Shown here: positions 23,365 through 35,332 of the stretch, one piece after another
Layout of the letters: every line of letters starts with the position of its first letter
How positions within the stretch are numbered: the stretch's first letter is position 1
From: Quercus robur
Lineage: Eukaryota; Streptophyta; Magnoliopsida; Fagales; Fagaceae
Assembly: GCF_932294415.1 (NCBI RefSeq)
Contig: NC_065536.1
Span: 53,354,354-53,418,353, forward strand
Reading direction: 5' to 3'
DNA length: 64,000 nt
Notes under the pieces: generated by a model
Databases searched by the model: none
What the model was told of the DNA's origin: nothing
The model's input: only the letters and a program-made list of their open reading frames with translations
Made by a program: the position numbers and the translations under genes

Positions 23365-25068
23365 AAGACCTCATCCGAGACTACATAACGTCCTGCCAAA
23401 AGTTTTTACATCTTTTCATTAAGTTTTTTTACTGTTACCCAAAAGTTCACATTAACTTATTTTTATTGTTATCTCATTAATTGCTTGAGCCACCTCATCC
23501 GAGACTACATAACGTCCTGCCAAAAGTTTTTACCTCTTTTCATTAAGTTTTTTTATTGTTACCCAAAAGTTCACATTAATTTATTTTTATTGTTATCTCA
23601 TTAATTGCTTGAGCCACTATATTAGTATTAAAAACAAAAGCAAAAAATACAAATAAAATTAAAGACTATTAACCGCCACCTCCATCATACTAGCCTCCCA
23701 CTACCATCAAGTTGCCGAAATCCCTACGAATAATTTTTATTTTCTTTTTTCTTTTTAAATTAGGGGCTTAAATATGAAGTATGGGTAATTTGGTTGGAAA
23801 GTTTTTGTTTTGGGTATATAAGTAGAGAGAATATTTGGTGCGCAATGTAAAATCATATTCTACCATGATTTTAAACTATCTATAAGATGCATACGCACTT
23901 ACCCACACCATGTCTTAATGTCGCACTATTGATGAGTGAAAGAAAGGAAGAGAGTTGGGCATGCTTTCATTTCATGGTATGTAGTCTGTGAACACAACAT
24001 AAATTATTTGATTTCCATGGTCCTGTTACTCTTTTGCATTTATTTTTGTTATTATGATTTTTTTTAAAAAAAAAAATAATATTACCTTAAGAATGCTACA
24101 AAAAAGCAATGAAACTACTAAACCAATTTTTAATATCTCAAAATGTATATATTTCTTTACTTTAATTTAATTTACCTTTTCATTTTTCAAAACTGTCTTA
24201 CATAAAATATCACAAAATAATCCATGCATTACATGGGCAACTTACTAGTTACCCACAATGGTCAACAACCGAGCATATAATTTTCATCTTAGTTTCATTT
24301 TTCTATAATAAAATCGTGGATTTTATATTTCCAAACTTACCTTACATGAAACCTCCTCCTAAAATCACCCCCTCATCCAATATTAAACTTTAAAACTCTC
24401 TAATTTTCTAAGCAAATTTTTGAAGTAGATGACCAAAAAGGTTGGATTGAATGAGAAAATTAACAGAAATAAAACTAAGAAATGAATTAATTGCGTTGTA
24501 ACCCACCTCTCACCCCCTTCATGGGATCAATGTCCTCATTGTGGATCTCAATCAAAAAACGAAAAAGCGCACACACAAACAAAAAGAAACCAACAAGTAA
24601 CACCCATGACACAACTAATGCACGCCTACACCTCCTTCGCGAACATTTCCCTCAATTTCACAAGCTACTTTTTCACTCTAATAGCAAGTGCTACCTTACT
24701 TTTCCCTCAATTTCACAAGCTACTTATAGCAAGTACTACCTTATTTTCAAGCTTGTTAACTATTGCATGAGCTTCGCAGAAATTCACTCCCAAGCCCACA
24801 AGCAAGTGGATCAATCCACTCAAAATACCCACAATGGCAATCAACCTGAGCATATAATCTTCATCTTAGTTTCAATTTTCTATAATAAAATCATGGATTT
24901 TATATTTCCAAACTTACCTTACATGAAACCTCCTCCTAAAATTACCCCCCTATCCAATATTAAACTTTAAAACTCTAATTTTCTAGGCAAAATTTTCAAG
25001 TAGATGACCAAAAAGGTTGGATTGAAAGAGAAAATTAACAGAAATAAAACTAAGAAATGAATTAACAT
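22970..25068. repeat. Interspersed segmental duplication A...C-A'-C'
   Basis: Block A (22970-23255) starts GCGTTGTAACCCACCTCTCA and recurs as A' at 24493-24826. Block C (24251-24487) starts ACCCACAATGG and recurs as C' at 24827-25068, directly before and after A'. Within A the segment around GTGGATCAATCCACTCAAAT is itself doubled, followed by an (AT)n microsatellite at 23331-23359. No known protein is encoded; the open frames across A and A' are not gene-like. The origin could be a local segmental duplication of an unclassified repeat. Confidence 0.75.
23368..23615 (+). repeat. 124-bp direct tandem duplication
   Basis: Two head-to-tail copies begin ACCTCATCCGAGACTACA at 23368 and 23492 and end GCTTGAGCC. 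They differ at only a few positions, so the duplication is recent. It lies right after the (AT)n run. Confidence 0.9.
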
Positions 25069-28000
25069 GCTACTCAAGGTTTCTTTCTCGTTTACCGTGT
25101 CTCTTCTATGTTTTTTATTTAGGAAGCATGGATACGAACACGGATATGACCCAATGACATTAGAAATTTCTGAAAGATTATAACATAAAATTATTGATAC
25201 ACCATGAATACGACACGAACACAACACATATACAATACGGGTACGGCACTCTAAATGAAATATCCATGATTCCTAACTTTTTATTTTAGTTTTATATGTC
25301 TTAATAGTTACTCTCTTTTATGCTTTTTATTTTAGTTTTATGTGTCTTAATTGTTTCTTTAATGGTAAACAGTGAAGTGGGTTACGGCTGTGAACGAAGT
25401 TAAAGTTGGCAAAGTATAATTGTGCCAAACCACACGTGGGTAAATGCCTTGTTTTCTTCCTTTTACTTTTAATCAAAGCGAATCTTCTTCTTTTTTTACT
25501 TTTTCCTTGGTAGATCCATATGAAGTTTTGATATGAATTTTTGGGGCATAAAGTGCCTTTTACTGTTTTAGGCCCCTACAGTGTGATGCACGCCATAGTT
25601 GTTGTTGTTGTTTTGTTTTTTTTGTTTTTTTTTTTTTTTTTTTTTGTCTTTAATTTTTTTTTTCTTCTTCTTCTTGGGAGATAGTCCACCACGTTCGTCT
25701 GTTGAATACATATCCAATTTGTCTGTTATAGTGACGCTTTTAATAGTTCATAGAGAGACAATTCTTAAAGACTTGGACAAGTGGGGGGCCATCAACTAGA
25801 GAAGAATGCCATTTCTTTTCATTTTTCTTCGCCCACCTTTCTTGACATTTAATTCTTTGAATTTTTTTCCCCTCATTTTCGGATATAACCTTCCCTGACT
25901 ATAACAGAAATGGATCTTGCAATTATAATTAATAATTATGTTCCACATGCCTGAATGATAAAAATAAACTTAGATTAGAATATATTTGCCCATTAACCCA
26001 TTTTTTTCATATTTTAATTGTTTTGAGTTCTTCTTTTTTTATAATAAGTTGAGTTATTAGTCCACCATAAATCAAAATAAATTGAAATTAAAAAAATATG
26101 TATTAAATTGAAACTCACCATAATTCAAAATAAAAGTATTATGAAATGTTGTCCGATTTTGTTGTTTCTTTAGACTTTCTAGTTTGTTTTTGTCTTGTCT
26201 TTTGAGAAAATCTATAAAAACACACACACAAAAAATGCTAAAATACAAATTGTACATTCTAAATTTGACTGAAATTTATTTCAATCATCTAACTTTATTT
26301 TCATTCAATTGAATCCTCCAAGCTTAAAATTTATTCAATTCAAGTATTTTTATCCAATTTCGTTAAAAAAAAAAAAAAAATTGCTGTTAAATTTGCAATT
26401 AAAAAATATTTTTTAATGGCAGTTTTTTAGCAAAATTGGACAAAGAGATTTAAATTGAATAAATTTAAAACTTAGAGAACTTAATCCAATAAAAGTAGAG
26501 TTAGTAAACTTATATAAATTTCAGTCAAACTTAGATGAAGTAATTTGCATTTTAGCAACAAAAAAAATGAAAAAAAAAATTCATATTTGTTGATTTGATA
26601 AATTGTTAATAGTAAATAAAAAATTAATATCAATAATGAAGTCAATAAGAGCTAATAAAAATTTATCAATTCAACTATTGTAAAAAATATTATAAAATTT
26701 TGTTCATACCTAACATTTTCTCTTTTGTTTTTGTCGTTGTTTGTGTTTTTTGGGTGAAGATAACAAGGCCAAGCTGACGGTGGTCTCATGTGAAAAGCTG
26801 AACAGTTCAAACAAATTGCAAACTCAATGACAGAGTAATCACTGTCACGAACCAAATTCACCCTTCGGCACTTTTCTTCCACTAGGCTGTCACCACCATG
26901 TGAGCATGCAAAGTTTAAATTCTTTCTTTCCTAATTGCAAGTAGCTAGCAAGTGGAAAACTCAAAGCGGCAGACAAGAGAAGAGACCAAGTCAAAAATTC
27001 AGACACATTACAGTAGTGATGACTGAACACTAAACCCTATTGGGTTAAAAGTTTGAACATGAAGCAACTTTATTGACCAATCATCATCATCATATATGAG
27101 GCCCTTGTTTGTTTGTTTGTTTGGTTTGCTTCGTAGTTAAGTTTGTTCGGCTGTTATTACTTGTTCCTAGCTAACAACAACAATGTGCCATTGACAGCTG
27201 CTTCACGTGGCAGATCAAACTCCACTAAGATCACAGTATTTTTTGGGGATGTTTTTGATGTTTCTTTCTGCTACTGCCCCAATGGCGGCTCAGTTTTGAC
27301 CACAATGCACGGATACTGTACGCCTTCCAGAAAAGGAAGGAGCCATATCGCACAGCACAACAGTATATGCTTGTAATTCAGGACAAAGTTTGGTTACCTA
27401 TATATATATAGTTAAAACTCCTACTAAAAATTTAACAAGATCTTGAAAATATAATCGTTGAATTGTATATTATTTATGTTCTTAATTTGTATGTCAAATT
27501 TTGTATCAATTAAATGTTATTTACTATTTGATTTAAAAACTTATTTTTTATACATAATTTTACATTACAAAAACTTAAAATTTAAACATTTGATTAATAT
27601 CATAACTATTAATTTTTGATTTTTCAAAAACTTTGCAAGCATAAATGATATAAGAAAAAAATGTAAATAAAAAGATATTAAATAAAGTTGTAATCATTTT
27701 GTTGCCAAATTATGTCCTTGTGTATATAAATAAATAATGTTATATATGTCCACCGCATTTTTAGAATAAATCCTAGGTAAGAAATTGTTATTAGGAATAC
27801 AAAAGTGATATCAATAGTAAGTTTTGGATTATAACCAATAATAATTTGCCACCTAAAATTTGTTGTGCAAAAATATTGAGAAAATGTCATAGACGTATGA
27901 TATAAATTAGTTGAAAAAATTATATAAGAAGACTCGTAATGTTTCACATTAAGCCATAATTTTTAGCTTTTATCAATTAAAGTCTTAAATTAGTAAAACC

Positions 28001-28084
28001 ATTTTGATTTGAAGTATATATCCATCTTCCTTTGCTTTTTAAGAATCAAATCGTCTAATTTTTTTTTTATCCTTATGCATGTAG
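25069..28084. other. AT-rich intergenic region, no gene seen
   Basis: Long low-complexity and AT-rich DNA with poly(T) and (CTT)n runs at 25600-25675 and a foldback MITE annotated separately. Around 25365-25450 a fragment (GTGAAGTGGGTTACGG, CACACGTGGGTAAATG) resembles the TIR of the MULE-like element at 5272. The stretch 27420-27680 looks like another diverged MITE. Short open frames, for example 27143-27376, have no recognisable domain. Confidence 0.45.
26236..26557. mobile_element. Foldback MITE, 322 bp
   Basis: The two halves form an imperfect palindrome over nearly the whole length. The left arm reads TGCTAAAATACAAATT...TTTGACTGAAATTTAT; the reverse complement of the right arm reads TGCTAAAATGCAAATT...TTTGACTGAAATTTAT. 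An A-run and TTGCTGTTAAATTTGC mark the centre. There is no coding capacity. The superfamily is not assignable because flanking A-runs blur the target duplication. Confidence 0.75.
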
Positions 28085-28089
28085 CAAAC

Positions 28090-29199
28090 TGAAAGTTCAA
28101 AAACGTGTACAAAAACACTTTTGAACGTTTAGACCCCCAAAAACCAATTTAATCAACACACGCAATATGTTAAACAACTAGTGTGCGGAAACTTAACATA
28201 TGCTATAACATGGAATTGATTAAACAACTATCTAAGCCACAACAAAATAAACCACAGCAGATAATGTAAAGGCAGAGATAGAGAGGAAGGAAGATGCAAA
28301 CACAGCGATAACACCAGATATGTTATCGAAGAGGAAACCGAAGACCTCGACGAAAAACCTCTCCGCCGCCCTCCAAGCGGTAATCAATCCACTAGAAAAT
28401 ACAGTTGGGATACAAGGACAGCAATAGACCCTCCAAACCTAATCTACCCAATGCACCTAAGCCCTCCAAGCTTCTTGCTCCAACGAGGTTGCGCCGAACC
28501 TTTTTCTTTTCTAGCTTTCCGGATTCCGCTACTACACCGTAGCATCAACCAATGAATATTGGCTCCTTCCTAACTGCTTCCCAGAACTCCAAACGTCTGT
28601 CTCACGGGGATGATAATGGTGAGAACCAGGTTTGGTATAATGCCTCTCAAGGATTTGACAATGGAGAGGAAGAGAGTGAGGGATTTTGATGAGACTCTAA
28701 GGTAGAGATTGTGGGTGAAACAATCTGGTTTTTCTTTAGGGTTTCTCTCTCAAAATTCTCTCTGGAAGCTCTCTTTCAATCGTGGGTTAAAAGGGTATTT
28801 ATACTGAAGTGGAGTGGAATGCGAAACGTCAGGTTTTTCCAAAACAGGGGTGGCTCGCGGCTTGACCTCGCGGCTTGACTAAGTCGCGAGTTCCAGTCGC
28901 GAGTTAATCGTATGGCCAGTTGTCCTGTTTTGTCCTGTAGTGCTCCAGCTAGCATGACTGTTCATCTTCCAGCATGCTTGGCACGTGTGCATCTTCTGGC
29001 GGGTTGAAGCCGCGAGTCCACCCGCGAGTCCCAGCCGCGACACTCTGTTTTCTTGCACACTCTTGAGCAATCTTCACACTATCTCACTCACTACCCTTAC
29101 AACAATCCCACCTAAATACAGGGTTACTAAATGCTGAATTACAAGCAAATTTGGCACGGAATAAAGCCAATTAGATGGTTGAATAAATTCAACCTTACA
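28090..29199 (-). repeat. 3' LTR of element 2
   Basis: 1110 bp; on the minus strand it starts TGTAAGGTTGAATT and ends GAACTTTCA. A TATAAATA box is the complement of 28796-28803. Upstream of the TATA box, at 28852-29041, lies a cluster of CGCGA/CGCGG motifs. Confidence 0.95.
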
Positions 29200-30015
29200 A
29201 TCTCCCCCTTTGGCTATTCCGTGACAAAACCCTAAAACAGACTCTAGACTTAACATGTGAGTTGGGAACAGTTGATCAAAACTCACTCACACCTAATTCT
29301 AGAAGCTGTGAAGCACTTGAATCCTATGAACATAAACTCCTGAAACACAACAATACACCATGATCATTGTAAGCAGAAAATTATAAATGCATATGAAACA
29401 GGCAACATGAGATCAAGCAAAAATGGAGTTAATAAACAAACCATGGCTTGATCAACCAAGTGAACACCACAAGGTAGTGATCACAGTGTTCATTCACACT
29501 TGGAATGAACACAAGGACATACAAGTTAACAAGCACAAGGCAAGACACTTGTATGTTCAACACTCAACCAATGCATAGCACACAAGGCATATGCATCTAG
29601 GAACAATCCTACAAGGGCACAAGAGTGACAGTACAACAATCACAATGCAGAACATTTAGATTAAAGTACTGATTTCAAGATAGCATAAAGGCTGCACTTA
29701 AGCATGGTACATACCATAAATCCTACAAACTATGCATAAAACAATAACCCTGAAAGCTTACAAAAGCATATGGGTACAAACCAACAAATACCTGAATAAC
29801 ATCATCAAACATATATAAAAGTTTATCCAAGAGTATATGAAGAGAGTTAGAAACAGTTATACACCAAAACACAGTGTATCAAAACCAAAAGAACCATAAG
29901 TTTAGAAGATAAGACGAAAAACAAAAGTATGTGTGTGTGTGTACTCCCCCTATCACTATGCACACTTCCCTTTGAACTTTTCTCCCCCTTACTGAATGCT
30001 CTCCCCCTTTTTGTC
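29200..30015 (-). other. Repeated polypurine tracts before the 3' LTR of element 2
   Basis: On the minus strand AAAGGGGGAGA directly abuts the 3' LTR at 29200-29210 and is the functional polypurine tract. Further AGGGGGAG-type tracts occur at about 29943-29950, 29982-29990 and 30000-30010. Several spaced polypurine tracts are a known trait of Sireviruses. The rest of this stretch is AT-rich and non-coding. Confidence 0.7.
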
Positions 30016-30023
30016 ACGAATAG

Positions 30024-31169
30024 CTAAAGACTCTCGTCCAACTTTCGTTGAATCTCATCTAGCTGATTCTCCATAGTCTCGAGGCGCATCTGGACATGGT
30101 TGTTTGTGGAGTAGAGAAGTGCCACAAGCTCATCAACGCGTTTCTGAATATGCTCAAGAACACTGCCAACTCTGTCAGTATGAGAAGCAGTTTGTGCTTG
30201 CGGAATACCAGCCGGTGAAACTTCAGGAACATCACAAGATGCAGATGTGGTATGTGCAGGTGTCTCTGAGTCAGGAGCAAATGAAGGAACCGGAGAGATG
30301 TGAGCACTTCTTGGTGATTTGGAGGAGTGACTTCTACTCGCTTGAAGAGTGAACAAAGAAATGGGACGTTGACGAGTCAACATTTTACCATCTGTAGGAG
30401 GAGTAATGCCTGCACTAAGGATGAGCTTCATGACGAGACTGCAAAATGGAATGATTCCTCGAGCTGTAGATCGACACGCGGTCTTCCTCAAGTTGTAGTA
30501 GATGTGAGCACATATATCAATGGGGGCTCCGGTAATGAGATCACACAGAAATATAGCTCTCCCAAGATTGATGAATGTAGTGTTGGACAGTGGGTAGAGA
30601 TTGGTGAACATGATCAACTTCAGTGTGGTCAACTCAGGTGCAAACTTTGCGGTGCTGATGGAAGTTCCTGCACTAGACACCTCATGATCGTGTCCTAGGA
30701 TTTGTAGAATTTCCCCAACCTCTGGATTTCGTTCATCATAGGGAGTTAAATTCACATTCTGAGGTCTGGTGATGCCGAGAAGATCTGCGATGGAGTCTGG
30801 GGTAACACTAAACTCTGTTCCTCTGACCTAGAAAACGAGGACAGGTCCAAGATCAGATGCATTTGAGAAGCATTCTTTGACCAGCTCATCCATTGGATCA
30901 TCAAAGTTTCCGAACAAGTTTGCCCAGTCTCGTTTCTCAAAGATTCGAGGGATGAAAGTAGTCCCCAAGGTGTTGAACTCTACTACCCGCTCCACTATAG
31001 TTGTTGACTTGTCAAACACATTTGAGTAGGCGTGTGAGTTAAGGGGAACTCTGAATCTATCCTCATTGGGATCTTGAGATGCTTGAGATGATAGACGAGT
31101 CCTTTTAGCAACTGGGGATGCTGATTCGTCAGCAACAATGTCTTTACCCCTGGAAGATCGACGAGACAT
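30024..31169 (-). pseudogene. ORF2 of element 2: 'putative plant transposon protein'-like, one amber stop
   Basis: From ATG 31167-31169 (MSRRSSRGKDIVADESASP) the frame reads about 381 codons to 30024, broken once by TAG at 30828-30830 between GPVLVF and VRGTEFSVTPDSIADLLGI; the same frame continues on both sides. The N-terminal block RFRVPLNSHAYSNVFDKS...RDWANLF, the VRG step and the later INLGRAIFLCDLITGAPIDI stretch match, from memory, the plant domain named 'putative plant transposon protein' (Pfam PF20167-like). The C-terminus (HIQKRVDELVALLYSTNNHV and following heptads) looks like a coiled coil. A pyrimidine-rich acceptor TCTCTTGCAG lies directly before the ATG. The function is unknown. 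The stop may be one substitution from a Trp codon or may be read through. Confidence 0.72.
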
Positions 31170-31852
31170 CTGCAAGAGAACAGACCAACAGAAAAGAACC
31201 AAGCAACAATACCCCACAAAAGATTGTCAACAAGATTCAGTAAAACCAATATTACAATATATAAACCCAGACTAAAAAAATGCAGACCCAACCAAACCTT
31301 CCAACAAAACATAGAAGCACAAACTAGTACGAGCAACAAACTTGGTAAAAGTGCACCAAGACACCACAACTGTCATTGAGTCAGGTTAACATGACCATGA
31401 TATGCAATTAGAAACAGCATTTGAACATTTTGAGCAGATAGCATAAAACACTTCATCAGAGGAATGAACATAGGGAGAATATTTCAATCATGAAGAACCC
31501 AAACATCCACACGGGAGCACGTGGATGAGAGACATACATTATGATATCAAAACCACTCAGTGACCAAAAACAAACACCAACATCAATATTCAGGCAAGTG
31601 TAATGAGTAAGACAGATAAACACCAAACCCATTTCAGAAAAAAATTCTCAGATTCAATAAGAGGCAAAACAAACAGAACAATGAAATACACATTGTGACT
31701 GCTCAGCATGAAAACAGGTGAGAACAATATCAAAACAGGACACTCCATACCCAATACACATAGGGATAAGAATAACGAACACAATACCAGTCCCAACAGA
31801 AACAGAAATATGCAGGAAAAAGAAACTGAGATTGAGAAAGCAAAACCCATAC
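31170..31852 (-). other. Predicted leader intron before ORF2
   Basis: On the minus strand a donor AAAAG|GTATGGG lies at 31853/31852 and the acceptor TTGCAG at 31171-31170 touches the ORF2 start. The 683 bases between them are T-rich like a plant intron. The preceding leader, about 31853-31960, has no frame of its own. It implies a spliced RNA carrying ORF2. Confidence 0.5.
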
Positions 31853-31959
31853 CTTTTCTTGATGATTTGGAGAAGAAACGAAGCACCAAAAAGGTTTGAA
31901 AAAATGGATTCACGAAGAGTTTTGGGAGAAAACAACAGTTTTAAGAGAAGATGAACAGT

Positions 31960-32290
31960 TACAAAAGTTCGAGGGAAAACTGAAAGAGGTTTAAAAACTG
32001 CTCCTGTTTCTGTAAAACACGCGATTTTCGCGACTGGATTAAGTCGCCATACAGTCGCCAGCTCAAGCCGCCAAAGTACTCAAGAGGAAAATTTTGAAAA
32101 ATTTTTCTAAGTGTTTTTCGCGACTGGAAGGTCTACCCGCGAGTGAGTCGCGAGCTGAGCCGCGAAACTCTCTGAGTGAATCTCGCGACTGAACCTTCCA
32201 CTCGCGAACAAGTCGCCAAAACTGACCAGCGAAGATGCGACTGAGGCTCGCGACTTGACACACCCGCGACTGAGCCGCCAAAACAGGGCA
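31960..32290 (-). promoter_or_regulatory. Internal CGCGA-rich block and TTTAAA box, candidate second promoter
   Basis: Between 32020 and 32290 ten CGCGA cores occur (for example TCGCGACTG, CCCGCGAGTG), with additional GTCGCCA variants, in otherwise AT-rich DNA. The same motif family clusters upstream of the TATA box in both LTRs (28852-29041 and its counterpart 36109-36298). Downstream on the minus strand a TTTTTAAACCTC box near 32000-31990 could act as a TATA element for the leader of ORF2. Confidence 0.5.
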
Positions 32291-33300
32291 AAACTGTATT
32301 TTTGAAATTTTTCAGATTTTTCAGCAAAACACTTTCCAAAAACACCTAAAACACTCAAAAATCTTTTTGTGCTTGAATTAACAAAGATTGAGAATGTGAA
32401 AACACATTTTATCAAGTACAATCACACAAATGAATATGGCATTTATCGAACATGAACTTGTGTGTTGTGTGTGGATATCAACAATGAAATAGTCCTTTGT
32501 CTAATGTGAAGCTTCAATGATCAATTCAACCAAGGCATACACAATTAGCACTAGATCATGTGACCAATCTCAATTATAGAAATATGAATATATGACTTCC
32601 CACACAACTTGATAACATAACTTGGAGCCTTTCATTTGACTCCACTTTCAGCCATAACATTTGATCTTTTGAGGCAATCATCTCTCATTGTGAGAGGTAT
32701 AGACAACATTTTTCTTTGAAGAACAGGCCTTTGGCCTTTTTGAAAGAAATTTCACTTTTAATATAAGGTCGCTTACCCTTTTTCCTAGTCAAATACTAGA
32801 ATGTGCGACAGGCTTTTGCAGCTCAATATCTCTTTTCATTTGGAAATTTACATTTGGTGAGCTCTTTTTAGCAAAAAAAATAAAAAGTGGGAAGAGATAT
32901 AGACACAAGTCTATGCATGTTTCAAGATCAACATAACCATTCACTAATCATTCATGACAAGTTTGAAGATCTATTTACAACAATCACATAGATTTCAAGA
33001 TTTTTCCCATAGTGATATGAGTGCATGAAAACAAGCAATGCTCGAAAATGCACAAAGCCATTAGCACAAAGGTACAAGGCAAAACGAGTTTTAAGACAAA
33101 ACTCAACAAAGTCGATCAAGCTTTTTGATTTTCAAATTTTTATGTGATTTTTGGATTTTTGACTCAAGAAACAAAAAGATTGATAAAACACAATTAAGAA
33201 ATATTCACAAACAAACAACCAAAAACAAAAACAACAAGCATACCAAACAAACATAGTCACAAAGCATAGGAAGTATTAATGCATGGACATGTTGTAATGC

Positions 33301-35271
33301 TTATGCATGAGTACCCCTTTTCACCCACACGTCACTTGCGTTTGGGGTGATTTCCTTAAAGGACTGGGTACGGGAGTTAGGGCTTTCAAACCTTCGTGAG
33401 AAGCTTTCCAAGCAGTTGGTGAATGCACCAATCATCTTCATCACGTTCATCATTCCGGGATCTCCATTTTGCTCTCTAGGTTGATCCCCTGCCCAAGTTC
33501 TCCTATCAATTCTTGGTCCTCCTGACCTTTGAGGAGTTGCACTGTTCTTTGCTCTCAGCTTTTGGCAATTTGGTAGAGTGTGCCCTTGAAGTCCGCAATA
33601 ATGGCACACATACATTCCTCTAGGACCTCTTTGTGGTCGAGGACGTGACTTGGCACGAGATTCAGACCTGCCCACATACTGATTACGATGATTCAGCATC
33701 CGTTGGTCCACCACATTCTTCTTCTCCTCCACCTCGAGCTTCACATCAATAGGGTCAGCTACAACTGGATCTTTGGCTTTGACAAACTTCACTTCTTTAG
33801 TGACATTTCCAGTTGAGCTACTTCCTCCGGTAAATCCCAGTCCGGATTTGTCTGAAAAGCTATTCTGAGATGATATAACATCATCTAGCTTCTTGGTGGT
33901 GACCCTCTCTATTTTTGCATTTGCTTGAACAACCTCACTTTCAAGAAATCTCACTTTAGTGTAAGCTTCAGAGAGCTCACCATTCAAAGTTTCAATCTCG
34001 CATTTGGCCTCCCTATACCGGATTAGGAGACTTTTGTAGTCCTCCTCAGCCTTCTTCATCTTTCTCACAGCAGCCTTGGCCACCCTTGTGTATTCACCAG
34101 ATTTCTCCAAAAGTGAGTTGTAATTTTCTTGAAGAGTAGCTGTGCTTTCTTCTTCTTCAGCTTCTGATTCTTCAACAATTCCTAGTGAGTCATCCTCACT
34201 ATGTTCTCCAAGGTCTTGAGCAAGCAAATTCAATTCATCCGAAGACTCATCATGAGCAATAGTCATGAAAGCTGAGTAGTTCCCTTCTCCATCACAGCTT
34301 TCTTCAGATTCTGAGTCAGACGAATCTGAGTCACTCAGGGTCGTGGCATACACCTTGCCTTTCGACTTCAAGTAATTCGGACATTCCCTCTTAAAGTGTC
34401 CATGCCCGTTGCATTCAAAACAAGTGACACCTTGTGTGGATGGGGATTCTTTTCCATCTTTCCTGTTGAAATCCCTCTTCTCCCTTCCAGAATTTTGGAA
34501 TTTTCTCTTATCATCAAATTTTCCATTGTTTTTGAATTTCAAAAACTTTCTGAAATTTTTAACAAGATAGGCTACATCCTTGTCAACCATATCCTCTCCT
34601 GACGAGCCTTGATCTTCCACCTTCTCATTAGTGGTCTTTAGAGCAAGGGATTTTCCCTTCCGTTGATTTGGCAGCGACATCTCATAGGTCTGTAGAGATC
34701 CAACCAGCTCCTGTACCTTGATGTCGTCAAGATCCTTGCTCTCTTCAATGGCTGTCACTTTAGCACGGAAGCTTTCCGGCAATGATCGAAGGATCTTCCT
34801 TACAATCTTAGAGTCCTCCATCTTCTCCCCCAAGTTAAACTTGCTGACAACCACTTCATTTAACTTCCCATAGAACGAGTCGAAAGACTCATCCTCACTC
34901 ATCTTGAGCTCCTCAAACCGAGTGGTCAGCATTTGTAACTTGGTATCTTTCACCTTCTTCGTGCCTTCATAAGTTGTTTCCAGAATCTCCCATGCATCTT
35001 TGGCAATAGTAATGTGAGAAATCCTGTGAAATTCATCTGGAGACACACCACAGAAAATAGCATTTAGTGCTTTACTGTTAGCATTAGATGCAGTAAGTGC
35101 TGCCTTATCCCATGTGGATTTGGCTGCTTCAGGTTTGGTCCAACCCATCTCAACAGCATCCCACACGGATTCATCAATAGAGCATAAAAAGGCTCTCATA
35201 CGAACCTTCCAAAATGCATAATTACTTCCATCAAAAAATGGAGGTGCATTAAGGGATTGAGACCTATCCAT
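33301..35271 (-). CDS. Copia-type Gag polyprotein of element 2, intact
   Basis: A 656-residue ORF from ATG 35269-35271 (MDRSQSLNAPPFFDGSNYAF), preceded only by a non-ATG extension. The N-terminal 200 residues are the UBN2/retrotran_gag type of Copia gag (FDGSNYAFWKVRM, AWEILETTYEGTKKVKD, KLQMLTTRFEELKMSEDESF). A first CCHC knuckle, CFECNGHGHFKRECPNYLK, follows at about residue 275. An acidic region and a long coiled coil (MKKAEEDYKSLLIRYREAKC) follow. A second knuckle, CHYCGLQGHTLPNCQKL, lies near residue 565. It forms the virus-like particle and binds RNA. The intact frame agrees with the young LTRs. Two knuckles and the long C-terminal part recall Sirevirus Gag. Confidence 0.9.
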   Translation of the reverse strand: MDRSQSLNAPPFFDGSNYAFWKVRMRAFLCSIDESVWDAVEMGWTKPEAAKSTWDKAALTASNANSKALNAIFCGVSPDEFHRISHITIAKDAWEILETTYEGTKKVKDTKLQMLTTRFEELKMSEDESFDSFYGKLNEVVVSKFNLGEKMEDSKIVRKILRSLPESFRAKVTAIEESKDLDDIKVQELVGSLQTYEMSLPNQRKGKSLALKTTNEKVEDQGSSGEDMVDKDVAYLVKNFRKFLKFKNNGKFDDKRKFQNSGREKRDFNRKDGKESPSTQGVTCFECNGHGHFKRECPNYLKSKGKVYATTLSDSDSSDSESEESCDGEGNYSAFMTIAHDESSDELNLLAQDLGEHSEDDSLGIVEESEAEEEESTATLQENYNSLLEKSGEYTRVAKAAVRKMKKAEEDYKSLLIRYREAKCEIETLNGELSEAYTKVRFLESEVVQANAKIERVTTKKLDDVISSQNSFSDKSGLGFTGGSSSTGNVTKEVKFVKAKDPVVADPIDVKLEVEEKKNVVDQRMLNHRNQYVGRSESRAKSRPRPQRGPRGMYVCHYCGLQGHTLPNCQKLRAKNSATPQRSGGPRIDRRTWAGDQPREQNGDPGMMNVMKMIGAFTNCLESFSRRFESPNSRTQSFKEITPNASDVWVKRGTHA

Positions 35272-35332
35272 CTCAAAAAGAAAGGGAGTCAAGGATCACA
35301 CAATGGTAATGAAACCAAACAGATGTGTACCC

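Noticed and set aside
31590..31935. Very hydrophobic frames on the minus strand, possible envelope-like membrane protein
   Set aside because: They fall inside the T-rich predicted leader intron; hydrophobicity follows from T-rich codons, and no signal or envelope motif is seen.
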